A program made the position numbers and the translations under genes. The notes under the pieces were generated by a model. That model was not told where the DNA came from. It saw only the letters and a program-made list of their open reading frames with translations, and did not search any database. From assembly GCA_014706385.1 (NCBI GenBank), contig JACGZH010000002.1:1426001-1490000 (forward strand): DNA of 64,000 nt, given 5' to 3'. The stretch is from Phaffia rhodozyma (Eukaryota; Basidiomycota; Tremellomycetes; Cystofilobasidiales; Mrakiaceae). Positions 48,589 through 59,824 of the stretch are shown in pieces (position 1 is the first letter of the stretch; each line of letters begins with the position of its first letter).

Positions 48589-49338
48589 TCAATGATCTCC
48601 TCTGGTCGTCGCGTACTTGTCCTTCAAACTCTCCTGCCCACCGACTCCACCCTCAAAGTCGGGCCCAGTTCCAGGCCCAGAGTTGGCCGCTGCCCATTTA
48701 TTCTGAAGGTCTTGATCACGGAACCGCTGGGTGAGGTGAATTACTAGCGCCCAGGAGGTGAGAGACCATGTGCCGAGTACGAAAAAAGTTCGGCGAGACG
48801 GGTTAGTGATTCCGAAGAATCTAGGACCAGTTGTACCTACAGACAAAGTATGAGTACGGAGCGGCTGTTACTTAAAAAAACCCTTATCAATAGAGAGACT
48901 TTAAACACATGACAGATGATTTACTGATGAAGACACCGGCAAGTACGGTGAGCAAAGATCCTGTATCCTAAGGGTTTGAAGACCATCGGGGCATGGAGCA
49001 TATGTAAAAGAGGATTACACCAGCAATCTTTTAGAGCAGGCTCCTTGGGGAAACACGGATGGTCCGAATGAGAGGAAGGAAACGAAACGAACTAGTCCCC
49101 GGACAAAGGTTCCACCGGAATCAGGAATTTGCAAAACGTTAGCAGACCCTAATCCTTCATCTGCCTTCGTCACCGGTACGACTGGTTTGGAAGGAGCTGC
49201 AAGACCACCGGGTGGGCCAGCTCGGATAGGCTCAAGAGTTGGTGGAGAGACAGGAGTTGGTGGAAGGGAAGAAGGAGGAGGAAGAGAGACTACAGAGGCA
49301 GAGCTAGTTTCTGAAGGTTTGGATGAGAACGGCCACAT
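48589..49338 (-). CDS. Small uncharacterised membrane protein
   Basis: Three exons give about 175 residues. The N-terminus (MWPFSSKPSETSS) is Ser/Pro-rich up to about residue 60. A conserved-looking DSGGTFVRGL precedes a tiny middle exon (about 48927-48969) encoding a hydrophobic DTGSLLTVLAGVFIS. Exon 3 contains GPRFFGITNPSRRTF and a transmembrane segment FFVLGTWSLTSWALVIHL, then RFRDQDLQNKWAAAN and a Gly-rich tail. The two closely spaced hydrophobic helices joined by a basic loop suggest an organelle inner-membrane protein. I considered COX20 but its signature is not present. Function unknown. Confidence 0.62.
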
Positions 49339-49843
49339 GGTGGGAGTTGATGGATGATGAAGATGAAGAACGGCGAGGAGGCGGAGAAGATGATGGGTTT
49401 CAAGTAGGATTAGAAGAGAGGAATCAAGACGGAAGGCCTGACGTCAGGCTGATGTCAGTGCATCCTGCAATGCAGTATAATTCTTCACACAAGCACAAAC
49501 ATCGTCTTTTTCCACACACAACAACGGACATGAAACACATATGAAGACTTGTACAAGGGATAGAACGGATGAATCCGAATATGAAAGATGAAAGATGAAG
49601 AGAAAACGATGGTAGATGGCATAGTTCCATCCAGAGATAAAGCATGTGATGCGAAGAACGGAAGACGAAAAAGGATTGACGCTATACCGAATCTAGAGTC
49701 GAAAGATCCAAGAAGAGAAGAGCCCTGTCAGAACATGTATGATATACATTAGAGATCAGATGAAAGAAATTGGCTCACGAGGAACAATCTTGAGTACTCG
49801 ATCTAATGAGAGAGGAGATCACAAGAGAATGATATCCACATAT
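49339..49843. other. Intergenic region between two minus-strand genes
   Basis: 505 bp holding the promoter of the small membrane-protein gene and the 3'UTR of the SAP30-like gene. Nothing coding was seen. Confidence 0.6.
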
Positions 49844-50834
49844 TTAGTCAGCATCATTGTTTCGCCCCTTGCTCACAACCCTTGAAGCGAAACCTCGCCA
49901 AGATACAAACGTACCTCCAACTTTACAAGAATATAAGAACCCGGTCACGACTTCTCCCTCCCGAATGCCTGTATTTGCTGTCTTCTCCCAATGCTCCTTG
50001 GCCTGGTTCGCAAAGATCTCATGAGCCGCCTGGATGTCAGCTAAAATAGCTGTCCTTCTCAATGGATTCTTTCTACGACGCGAGACTTTGGGCTTCTCGA
50101 TAGGCTCGGCCCCAGATGAGCCAGGACCCGAGGTAGAGGAATAGAGGGTTTGAGCTGAAATACGATAAAGCCGTTATGTTGTTGTCGTCAGACCACTGTG
50201 AGTTGGCTCGGAGATAGCAAGATGTTACAGAGAGGACCTACGAAGCGGGGCCGGTAAGTCGGAATGAGGAGATGGTTCGATGACTGGATTAAGGTTGTTG
50301 TGAAGGACGTATTTCTTTAACGTATTCGGAGGAAACAGACGGAAGTCGAGCTGGGAGTTTTTATGTATCGATCAAAGAACGAGATGAGATGGTGTCAGTA
50401 TGAAGGACATCATCAGATCTATAAAAGCAATTAAAGGACCAGATAGACCGATCCGAGTTTGATGAACTCCGAGGAATCACAGACCTTGCTTTCTCTCTTG
50501 ACATCTTCGTTGGTAGATGCTCCAGCAGCTGGGGCAGCGGCCGTCCCCGCTAAAGTCGATATCTTACCCCCTGCGTTATCTTTAGCTACTTTATTCGACC
50601 TAGAGCTAGTCTCATCATCATCTCCTGTGGCTGGAGCTCTTTTTCTCTTTATCCGAGAGGCAGATACAGCTGCACTAGTCGATGTCGAAGGACCTTGTTG
50701 AGGTCTAGGGCGTTTGTCGTCGCTACGTCAGGAAACAACATGGATCAATTTCAGATGTTTCTTTCGCAAGGAATCGAGAAAGACACCGTTCAGGCCACCG
50801 CATTAAGATCTCTGCCCACTCACTTCGAGGCCAT
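49844..50834 (-). CDS. SAP30-like protein (Sin3-HDAC complex subunit), tentative
   Basis: The first coding exon is only 11 nt (50834-50824, ATGGCCTCGAA) and joins in phase to DDKRPRPQQGPST. A basic/Ser-rich, Ala-rich disordered N-terminus (SRIKRKRAPATGDDDETSS) ends DVKRESK. Then LDFRLFPPNTLKKYVLHNNL and, after an interruption rich in Ser/Pro with RRRKNPLRR, ILADIQAAHEIFANQAKEHW and GEVVTGFLYSCK. This order (Phe-Leu-x-Tyr helix, later His-Phe-like helix and FxY end) resembles the SAP30 Sin3-binding domain, with an insertion of about 30 residues. The match is by eye and moderate; a different chromatin-associated protein is possible. It is divergent from DBP3 (271 bp). Confidence 0.55.
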
Positions 50835-51105
50835 TCTTCGAGCTTCCTGGATCAAAAGAACGATGTAAATCTGATGGATGGACGAAACAGAATGGGATAA
50901 AGTGACTTGGCTAGTTAAAAGATGCAGAGATAACACGGGCAGATAGAAAGCTGTGCATAACAGAGTCACGTGGCTCGATTTGTCTGATTTTATTTATTAG
51001 ATAAAAACATTTTTTCTTATTTACAACCAAATCGAACTCTCGGACTCACCTTTCCTTCTCCTTTCGTCTTCCTACTTCTCCGTCCAATAGAATTCATTGT
51101 TAGAT

Positions 51106-53709
51106 ATGTCCTCTGCTGAAATTAAACCCAAGAAGCTCAAAAAGTCCAAGGGAGCGTTCGGCAAGAACGGTGTGGATCCCCGAGTTCAGCCCACTTCCGA
51201 CGGATCCGCCTCTGCCACTCCCGAGCCTACAAAGAAGGACAAGAAGCGAAAGGCCGAAGAGACTGTTGCTGAGGAGTCGGCGCCCTCTACGACCGAGGAC
51301 GTTGATGACGAGGCTGCCAAGAAGGAGAAGAAGAGACTCAAGAAGGAGAAGAAGGCTGCCAAGGCTGCCGGATCGGTAGAGAGCGTCGATGTTGTAGACT
51401 CAACCCCCAAGGCGGACGCCGTCGTAACTGAAGCTGCTCTCGAGCAGCCTCCTGCTAAAAAGTCCAAGAAGGATAAGAAGAAGAAGGAGTCCGAACCCGA
51501 ATCTGCTCAACCTGTGGCTTCGTCGTCCAACTTGATGGATTCCTCATTGACCGCCGCCTCGCAGGCTTACCTTAAGGAGCACAACATCACTCTCTCCCAG
51601 CCTTTCAACCCGCTGCTCGAAATGTCCTCTATCCCGATCTCTGCAAAGCTCGCTCCGGCTTTGAAGGCATTCTCCAAGCCGACGCCCATCCAGGCTTGCT
51701 CTTGGCCTGCTTTGTTTACCGGAAAGGATGTCGTTGGTATTGCCGAGACAGGTTCCGGAAAGACCCTCGGGTTTGGAGTGAGTTTTTTTACCTTTCTAGT
51801 TTCAATAATGTTCCCCTATGATATGTGTGCGCTTCACCCTAGTAGCTGGCATTCGTTCTGATGACTTGACTGCGCTTACTCAACTTGTGTCTTTCACTTG
51901 GTCGCTTACAGATTCCCGCTATGCAACACGTTATCGCCACCGCCGCGTCTTCTGGCAAGCCTGTGGCCGCGTCACCCCAGGTCCTCATCGTTTCCCCCAC
52001 CCGAGAGCTTGCGCTTCAGACGGCCGAGACTCTTAGCTCTCTATGCGAGCTGCTCGGCTATAAGTGTGTCTGCCTGTTTGGAGGAATGCCCAAGACACAG
52101 CAGATTCAAGAGCTCCGACAGCCCGGTTTGAAGGTTGTGGTCGGTACTCCTGGTCGAATTCTTGATTTGGTGAACGACGGAGCGGTCAAGTTTGACAAGT
52201 ATGTTCCAGTAGATTTGTCGTACGCATAGACAGGCCATTCAAATTAACGCGCGCATACGTCGTTTGCTTTTCGTTTCCTCTTACCAGGGTTGACTACATG
52301 GTTTTGGACGAGGCTGATCGAATGCTCGACAAGGGATTCGAGAATGACATCCGACAAATTATTGGCCAAACTCCTACAGCTGGTCGACAAACCCTTATGT
52401 GTGAGTGTTCATTCTCTTGCAATGCGGGACGAGTGGGAATGTCATGCAATTTTTACTAGTGGTCTCGATGGGTTGGACTAACGAGCCTATGCTGGTTTCC
52501 TTCTCAGTCTCTGCTACCTGGCCAGAGTCTGTTCGACAGCTCGCTGCTACCTTTATGAAGACGCCTGTCAGAATCACCGTCGGTTCTGATGAGCTTTCTG
52601 CCAACACCCGAGTCGAGCAGAGTATGTGTTCATCTTCACGTGTTTCCAAGCTATGCGTCAGAAAGTCTTAAGCTTTTACCTGACGCTCTCTTTCTAATGC
52701 TCTCTGGATCGACAGACATCGAAGTATTCGATACTTCGCGAGATAAGGATCCCCGACTTCTTTCTCTCCTCCGATCGCATTCGGCTGCTTATGCCGGCGG
52801 AAACAGCAAGGTACCTCTCCGAATTCTTGTGTTCGCCTTGTACAAGAAGGAGGCTACCAGATTGGAGCAGACTATCCGAAGGGCTGGATTCAAGGTCGCT
52901 GGTCTTCACGGAGATATGGGACAGAAGGAGAGAATGAGTGCGTTGGAGGGCTTCAAGAGCGGAGAAGTTGGGGTCTTGGTCGCGACTGGTACGTGAATTA
53001 AAATCCATTTCGTTTGCTTCATCTTTCTTATTGGTAGCGCTGATCTTCTGTGGCTGTGGTTCTAATCTTTATTCTCTTTTGGTTCAATGGCAAGTATAGA
53101 TGTTGCCGCCCGAGGTCTTGATATTCCAGATGTCTCGCTTGTTATCAACGTGACATTCCCGTTGACCGTCGGTCAGCCCGGCTTTCTTTTTTTCCTTTGC
53201 TGATTTGGAAGTGTTGGGTGCTCATCCTATCCTTTTCGACTATCGATGTTTGGTGCTCTGGTCCCATAGAGGACTATATCCACCGAATCGGTCGAACCGG
53301 ACGAGGAGGAAAGCTCGGAAAGAGTGTGACATTCTTCGTCAGTATCTTTGGCTTCACCATGATTTTCTTCGCGTGCTTTGAACTAACTTTTTTTTTGCTT
53401 CTTGGACATGCATTCAGACCGGAGAGAACCACGAGACCGCACTTGCTGGAGAGTTCATGCGAGTCATCCGAGATGCCGGCGCCGTCGTTCCCAAAGAAAT
53501 GGACCGGTTCCCCTCCACGATCAAGAAGAAAGGTATGTCCCACTCTTTACGTGCATGATGTCTGATTCTTTGCTCTTCTGTGTTCTCTTGACCCTGATCC
53601 TCAAACGTTTTCTCTTACCTCCTGATTCCGTACAGAGCACGGCTCGTATGGAGCGTTCTTCAAAGATATCTCGGATGCACCCGCGGCCAAGAAGATCAAG
53701 TTCGATTAG
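51106..53709 (+). CDS. DBP3: DEAD-box ATP-dependent RNA helicase Dbp3 (ribosome biogenesis)
   Basis: Nucleolar helicase needed for pre-rRNA processing of the large subunit. A Lys/Glu-rich nucleolar N-terminus of about 140 residues ([29 protein letters not shown]) precedes the helicase core. Motifs in order: Q motif ([15 protein letters not shown]), I (AETGSGKT), Ia (PTREL), GG, Ib (TPGRILDL), II ([12 protein letters not shown]), III (SATWPES), then IV-VI in [26 protein letters not shown] and [11 protein letters not shown]. The C-terminus is AAKKIKFD. There are about eight exons, with introns between 51778 and 51910, 52200 and 52287, and so on. The ATG at 51106 follows a pyrimidine-rich leader and starts the typical Dbp3 N-terminus. 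Confidence 0.95.
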
Positions 53710-54094
53710 ATGACATAATTCCCCCTCTGTTTCCGCGCGCGTGTATGTGTACATAAGTGAGCACTGCTGACGACAACGGCGAGCACGACACGACTGAAAG
53801 AAAAACAGGAAGAAGAACAGGAAGAACACAAAACAAAACAGAGTAGAGAGAAGGCTCGGGAAGATATCAAGGAGTGACGTCATCGAGAAGCCTTAGGTCA
53901 AGAATGTCGCATAGACATCCCAGACTGACCCTTAATCCCAATCGTGGTGAGAGGAGAGGAGGGAAAAAACGAGAATCTGCTTTTGCCCATCACACATCTT
54001 TCAAGCCAACGTCTGTGTTCTTGATCGTCTTGACTCTTCTCTCTATCTGTTCTATCGAATCAGTCTCACACACACAACCCGATATATACAAGCA
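53710..54094. other. Intergenic region between DBP3 and 6-phosphogluconolactonase
   Basis: 385 bp with the DBP3 3'UTR and downstream promoter. A poly-A/GAACA-rich stretch lies at 53800-53845. No gene seen. Confidence 0.6.
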
Positions 54095-55355
54095 ATGTCC
54101 CATCCCAGTCCTGCTCCTCCCGTGCTCTACTCGTTCCCCGAGAACACCGAGCTCGTCTCGGCCGTGGCCGATTTTGTGCTTAAAGCTCAGAACGATGCTA
54201 TCAGGAAGCGAGGAGCCTTCACCTTGGCCATCTCTGGTGGAAGTCTGCCGGCCAACTTGAAAGGTCTCATTGGAAAGGAAGGCGTCCTTTGGGAAAAGTG
54301 GTACGTTTTCTTTCTTCTGATATTCTTCTGATCCGGTTCGGTACACTCTGCTCGGTTGAGACCGTTTCTTTCTCGGATGGCTAGAAGGGTGTCCAACCGA
54401 GGAGATTATCTGTATCTTCACGGATTGTCGAGGCAGAGCTGGTCGTTTCCAGTCGAGGGATGGGACAGCGGTTGAAAGGATGTACTGGATGTGTGGATGT
54501 TATGTACGAGTTTGGCATGTTCTGAAGTCTTTCCGACGATCATCTGCGACGCTCTCGGGATATTGAATCATATCGACCTATTATCTCACACCTGTTTTTC
54601 TTCTCTATCTTTCTCCCTCTTCTTTCTTTTAAACAAAAAACAAAAATCTCTTGTTCTACTCTAGGGAGGTCTTCTTCTGTGACGAACGTCTTGTTGAGCT
54701 CGATCACGAAGATTCCAACTATGCCTCTGTCAAGAAGCTCTTCCTCGATCACACCACCATCTCGCCCAATCAGGTTCACACCATTAACACTTCGCTGTTG
54801 AACGACCCTGAAGAGCTCGCTGACGAGTACGAACGACAGTTGATCGCCACGTTTGCCCAGCGAGATGCCGCTCGATACCCTGTGTTTGATCTGATCCTGC
54901 TCGGAATGGGCCCCGACGGCCACACTTGCTCTCTATTCCCCGGACACGAGCTTCTGACTGAGGAGGACCGATGGGTGGCCTTCATTGAAGACTCTCCCAA
55001 GCCGCCGGCGAAGCGAATCACATTCACATACCCAGTCATCAACCACGCGTACCGAGTCGCGTTTGTCGCCGCCGGAGAGGGCAAGCAAGATATCTTGGCA
55101 AAGGTGTTGGACGAGCCCGAGGCCGGCTTGCCGAGCAGTCGAGTGCGTCCGGCTGCCCCCGGTCAGATCTTCTGGTTCACAGACGATGCTGCCACGGCCA
55201 AAGTCAAGTACACTAAGGTTCGTTCGTTCCATCCAGTCAATCTTCCTCCCTTCTCTCTTTCTTTCTTTATCTGCAACAATTGAGATTGTTTACTGACGTC
55301 AACCATATTTTGTGACTCTGATTTGCAGACTGAGTTTCCGAAGCGTCTCGCATAA
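54095..55355 (+). CDS. 6-phosphogluconolactonase (SOL family)
   Basis: Hydrolyses 6-phosphoglucono-1,5-lactone in the oxidative pentose phosphate pathway, cytosolic. Two introns (from 54301 and after TKVKYTK near 55217) interrupt about 260 codons. Signatures in order: [14 protein letters not shown] (phosphate loop), [46 protein letters not shown] (catalytic His region), then [15 protein letters not shown] and [10 protein letters not shown]. It ends TEFPKRLA and TAA. Length and motif order match yeast SOL3/SOL4. The first intron is about 360 nt, long for this window. Confidence 0.95.
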
Positions 55356-56112
55356 GAGTTTATCGAGGTTATAGGTTGGCAGGTGGATGAGATTCCGTAG
55401 GACAAGGAGAGAGGTCAAAGAGGAAGCTTAATATTTTCAAGACGAGAGGGGTTTCATGGTAGAAAGAGTTTTATGTATAACGTTTCATTCTTTTCGAGCC
55501 TTTTTCCGTTTCATCTTTCTTCTCTCGTCTTTAGTTTGCCCTACCCTCCGTTGCTTAGTCTCTTTCATTCGTTCGTTCAGTCTCTCTCTTCCTGTTCGTT
55601 TCTCTCCTTTCCTTCGTCTTGGGCTGCTGGCCTAGGGACACAACAATATCTGTGTCTACAATCCTATCTTGCTTCTCTTCTCATATATATCAATCAGTAT
55701 CCTACCCTATGCACACTTTCCAACGGCATTCTCTGGCTCGTGTTCCACTAGACCCACCCTCTGAGGGACTCTCGATGTCGCTCCTTGTCTATCTGTCTCT
55801 GATCGATCAGCATCCTCAAAGTCTCAGACCGATTTCTTCTTACTTGCCAGCATCAAAACTCCCACAAGAGACTGACACGTCACCATTCACCCTTAGTCTA
55901 CGCAACCCTAACACGAAAACTTCCCTATTGAAATCTCTCGGTTTTGTAGTTGCCCATTAGAAGACTTTCCTAGTCTTTTTCTCCCTGCTGTTTGTTGTCG
56001 TCACCGCCCGGGTAGAAAGTTCATCCAGTTCAGAACTCAAACGATCACACCTCTTGCATCAATCCCTCGCTCAACACAGAGAACAAGGAAAGAACAGACA
56101 ACAGAAGATAAC
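55356..56112. other. Intergenic region between 6PGL and NUS1
   Basis: 757 bp. A 113-codon frame at 55619-55960 begins MGCWPRDTT and ends LGFVVAH, but has no recognisable motif, intron support or typical start context. I treat the region as 3'UTR plus promoter. Confidence 0.5.
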
Positions 56113-57411
56113 ATGGCCGCCCTTCATCTGGTCCAAGTATCCATCTTAATCGTCCTGCACGTCTTGCATGTCCTGTTTACCTTCGTTTCGTTCGTCCTCT
56201 CCTCGGCCAGCAAGCTTTTTTCCCGACCCCGGGCAAGTGTTACCGGTCTCTCCTCCTCTTCTGCTCAGAGGAAGCCTCCGCCGAGACATGTCTCGCTCAT
56301 ACTCGTCCCGCCGAGGAGCGGAACACATCAAGCCGATTTAAAACTCGAGGAAGTTATGCTGGAGAGTATACGAAGGCTGTTAACCTGGGCGGCAGAAGAA
56401 GGTGTCGAGGAATGTAGTGTGTTTGAACCAGGTCGTCAGTCGGTCTTCTCTGTTTCTTTCTCCGTCTTCTTTCACTCATTTGTCCTTCTCCTCTGATTTT
56501 TTCGGGTCGTGTTGGACTCGAACTCATCCTTGGTCTGCTGGTATCACAATTCTTAGCAAATCCTTGCCTCCCCTCTATGGCGGCTTTTCTCAGTCGTACA
56601 TTGTCGTGTCTAGCACCAACATCGCCGCAAGCAACTCAGTCACCACCACTCTCACCCAACTCAGTTCACACCCAAGAGCCTTTTTCTACCACTTCGGCGC
56701 TCTCGCCTTCGTCATCGTCATCTTCGTTATCCTCTTCCTTCTCGCACTCATCGTTTCTTTCTCCACCGCCATCGTCGTCGTCGTCTCCGCCGTCTCTGTC
56801 GTCCTCGGTGTCTTCGCTACTATCCCCTCCCTCGACCAAGGATGTGCTCTGGTCGAACGGCATGCTCAAGATGCAAGTTCCCTTGTATTCAGTATCAGTT
56901 AGCAGACAATCGTCGAAAAAGACTATCAGTCTGGTCTTGATGACGGCCGAGACGTCGTATGATGTCTTGGTGCAAATCTCTCGAGATTTGGCAAGAAATC
57001 CCAAAAGAAGGCAACCGCTCGACGTCAAACAACTCGACCGGTTGATTCATGGTCAGTTCTGATCTTCTTTTTCTTTGCTTGTTCCTTCCAATTGTGTTTT
57101 TCCAATCATAAGAGTCCTCCAACACCGACCGAAGGAAAAGCTGACGGAAGCATTGGCCTGTCTTTCTCCGGTTTTCTCTTCCTTTCACAGAGAAACTTCC
57201 ATTTCAAACGTCACCTTCGCCCGACCTTTTGTTGATCCACCGACTGTCGACTCCTTCCTTATGGGCTCGATTGGCGCTTTCGATATCTCCTTCGTGGGGT
57301 GAGATTGACGGGTTGCGGCTCTGGGACTACCCACCCTGGGGGCTTCGAGTGACCGAGATCTAGTATGTCCACTCTTTCTCCTCTTCTCTCTCATCTGCGC
57401 TTCATGTTATC

Positions 57412-57442
<31 letters not shown>

Positions 57443-57668
57443 TAACCCATTCTGACAACTCTGTGCGCCCTCTGTCTTGCTATCCATCGGCACGATGAAT
57501 CACGAAAACAAATTGAAAAGTCAAACATCATACAGCTCAATATTTAGCTCCTTAGCTTCCTCAAAGCTTTCGTTCTTTGGAACACGATCGATTCGGCCGC
57601 TCGGACCGGAAGACTGGGCGCAGGCGCTCAGAGCATGGGATGGGGTCGAGCAACGATTCGGGAAATGA
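56113..57668 (+). CDS. NUS1: NUS1/NgBR-type subunit of cis-prenyltransferase (dehydrodolichyl diphosphate synthase complex)
   Basis: Non-catalytic partner of the ER cis-prenyltransferase that makes dolichol for N-glycosylation. The N-terminal membrane segment (LVQVSILIVLHVLHVLFTFV) is followed by PPRHVSLILVPP, then LLTWAAEEGVEECSVFEP. Exon 2 enters in phase after a CTTAG acceptor near 56557 with ANPCLPSMAAFLSRTL. Later parts are ISLVLMTAETSYDVLVQISR, DLLLIHRL, the family's DGLRLWDYPPWGLRVTEIY, and a C-terminal QRFGK carrying the conserved R-x-G motif that completes the active site. Between them is a Ser-only low-complexity insert of about 60 residues (56660-56830), absent from known family members as far as I recall. 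Stop TGA at 57666-57668. Confidence 0.9.
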
Positions 57669-57877
57669 ACAGAGGATGCGACGCGATGTGTACAGACAGC
57701 TTTTGTTTTTATATCTTGTTGGCTCTTAAATTGTAAAGAGATAGAGATGCCTAAACGAAACATGGTAGCTCGAGTTTTCAAAGGAAGCGACATCTATCAG
57801 GCATTCCCATCTAAGTTTGACGTGACGGATCTCTGACGCTCAGTTGCCCTAGTTTGAACCTTCCTTCTTTTCTCTTA

Positions 57878-59370
57878 CTATAGCAACACACTAAAGTTGT
57901 TTCTCCCGCCCTTGTCTCCTGCAAGCAACGTCTTTTTCTCCCAACCACCGACCCCTCCATCAGCCGCCCCAGTCTTCCAAAGCCAATACCCCACACCCTT
58001 CTCGTTCTTCGCCCGTTCTCTCACAAGGTCGTATCCTATAGATTTCATCAGGCCAATCAAATGGGAAGACGTCATGTACCGACTGTTGAAGACGCAGGGG
58101 GCAGGCAGAACAAGGAATAGGTAGGACGCAGGTGAAGACGGTGATGGTGGGTGGAGGAAGGATCGAGTGTGTAGGAGCATGTTTCCTGTATAGATAAACC
58201 CCGGAAAGTTCCCCAAATTTTAGGTCGTGTTTAGTCCATCGAGTCCGCTCTCTCGAATGTGTACAAACGACGAGAACAGAAAGATGTGCGAGAGAGAGAG
58301 AGAGGGAAAGAACACGACAAAGATTATACTCACCTCGACCTTTTGGTTCAGGCACAAAGTTTAACACAAGCGAGCACGAGACAACATCGAACAAGCCGTC
58401 CGGGTTCGTAGGCGCCGGTCGGTCCATGAAGTCTTGTTGTTCGATCGCCGGATGTCGAGAGTGAAGATCTAAAGGCGTATTGTGTATCCATGGATGAGGT
58501 CCAAAATTATCAGGCTCTAAAGCGCCAATCTCGAGTACACTACAAAGAATTGGTTTAAACAAGGTTGTCGACAAATTCAGTATATCAACATTTACGGAAT
58601 CGAGAAGAAACAAAGAAGGGGGCTCAGGCAACGATGCGAAAGGTGATGACAGAAGAAATAGAGAGAGAGATAAAGATAGACAGACGAACCGAAAGGGTTT
58701 CGATTTTGAATATCCTTCATTTGCTTTCAACTCCTTCAACCACCCAACAAGCACATGCGATGAATCTCCTCCGCGCTCTTTACTTTGACCCAAGGCAGAT
58801 GCTTAATTTCGCTCACGATGATTCGTCCCATCAGGGTAGGTAGAAAGTCCAGCATGTTAGTACGACGAGAAAGGCGAAGGTCACGACTATTCAACGATCA
58901 AGAATATACCTCGTTGGTACCATTCTAGTCCTCCTAAGTCCTCCATCTCTTGCTCAATTTCCTTCAGCTCACTTCTTAAAGCACCTATACCATCAGATTC
59001 TCGACCTTTTCCTTTCAATACGCCCGTCGAACTGGAAGCAGTTTGGGAGGAGGCAACCTTGAGGTTGAGCTGAGCTTGTCGTTTGAGAAGGACATGGAAC
59101 TTTCGAACTAATGAACATCAGGATGAAAACAGAGAGAGGAAGATAAACAAAGGACTCGTAAGCTAGAGGTCTTCCTTCTTGGAGGATGTCAAGTTTGTTT
59201 CGAGAATCACGAGATACGACCGTAGGTCGCGAGAGGAAAGTAAACGAACTGAGCGTTCGAGTAGCATGTGCTGAAGACCCAGCCGGAGTGTTTCTTGCGG
59301 GCAAAGCAGTACTGGAAGCCGTAATGGCCGCCGTGATGGGGGCTTTCCTTTTCTTGACAATCTTCGGCAT
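57878..59370 (-). CDS. BMT2: 25S rRNA adenine-N(1) methyltransferase Bmt2 (SAMTOR-type family)
   Basis: Bmt2 makes m1A in the large-subunit rRNA using SAM, in the nucleolus. A basic N-terminus (MPKIVKKRKAPITAAIT) leads to RKFHVLLKRQAQLN and a Glu-rich helix ending LGGLEWYQR. The family signature GQSKERGGDSSHVLVGWLKE follows, then motif I-like VLEIGALEPDNF, DLHSRHPAIEQQDFMDRP and FDVVSCSLVLNFVPEP. The C-terminal part includes NSRYMTSSHLIGLMKSIGYD and ends NNFSVLL-TAG. About five exons. The frame is intact and the methyltransferase motifs are complete. The short conserved ending NNFxVLL is typical for the family. Confidence 0.9.
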
Positions 59371-59824
59371 GAGGATTAAAGAGGATAGATTAACCGTGAA
59401 TAAGGATTAAGCGTACGAAGTCGAAGTGAAGTGTTGACATCCCTTTTTTGAGTTTGGTTAGTCGGGTGAGTTACCGGCAGTCTTGAGTGACCACTTTCAA
59501 ATCCGAACGTATTCAATCTTTCTACATCGTTCAGAGTATGAATGGAAACTAGTGGCAGATTAAAATTGGTCTGCAAAAAGATCCGGAAGGTATATGAGTG
59601 AGGACATGGTAGACTAGAGTCCGTAAAGGAGGAAGACAAAGAAAATAAGGAGAAATTGGACAGAGGTCGTTGGAGAGAAAAATACGGGGAAAGATCAAGA
59701 GGGTAGAAAAATGAGAGCTATATTTTGGAAAACTGATAGAAGCAGGAGATCTGGAAGAACAAGTGAAACAGAAAGCAATTCGAATCAACCCGAGGGAAAC
59801 AAGAAGCCAGTCATGACATAGAGT
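59371..59824. promoter_or_regulatory. BMT2 promoter and CDC10 3' region
   Basis: 454 bp between two minus-strand genes. No gene seen; purine-rich on the plus strand from about 59600. Confidence 0.55.

Noticed and set aside
48589..49338. COX20 as identity of the small membrane protein
   Set aside because: The COX20 signature before the first helix is not present and the loop sequence differs.
55619..55960. 113-codon frame between 6PGL and NUS1
   Set aside because: No family, no introns in an intron-dense genome, and it sits in probable UTR/promoter DNA.
56402..56902. Hydrophobic 166-codon plus-strand frame overlapping NUS1 exon 2
   Set aside because: The phase of the flanking conserved NUS1 segments requires the Ser-rich frame; the hydrophobic one is its +1 shadow.
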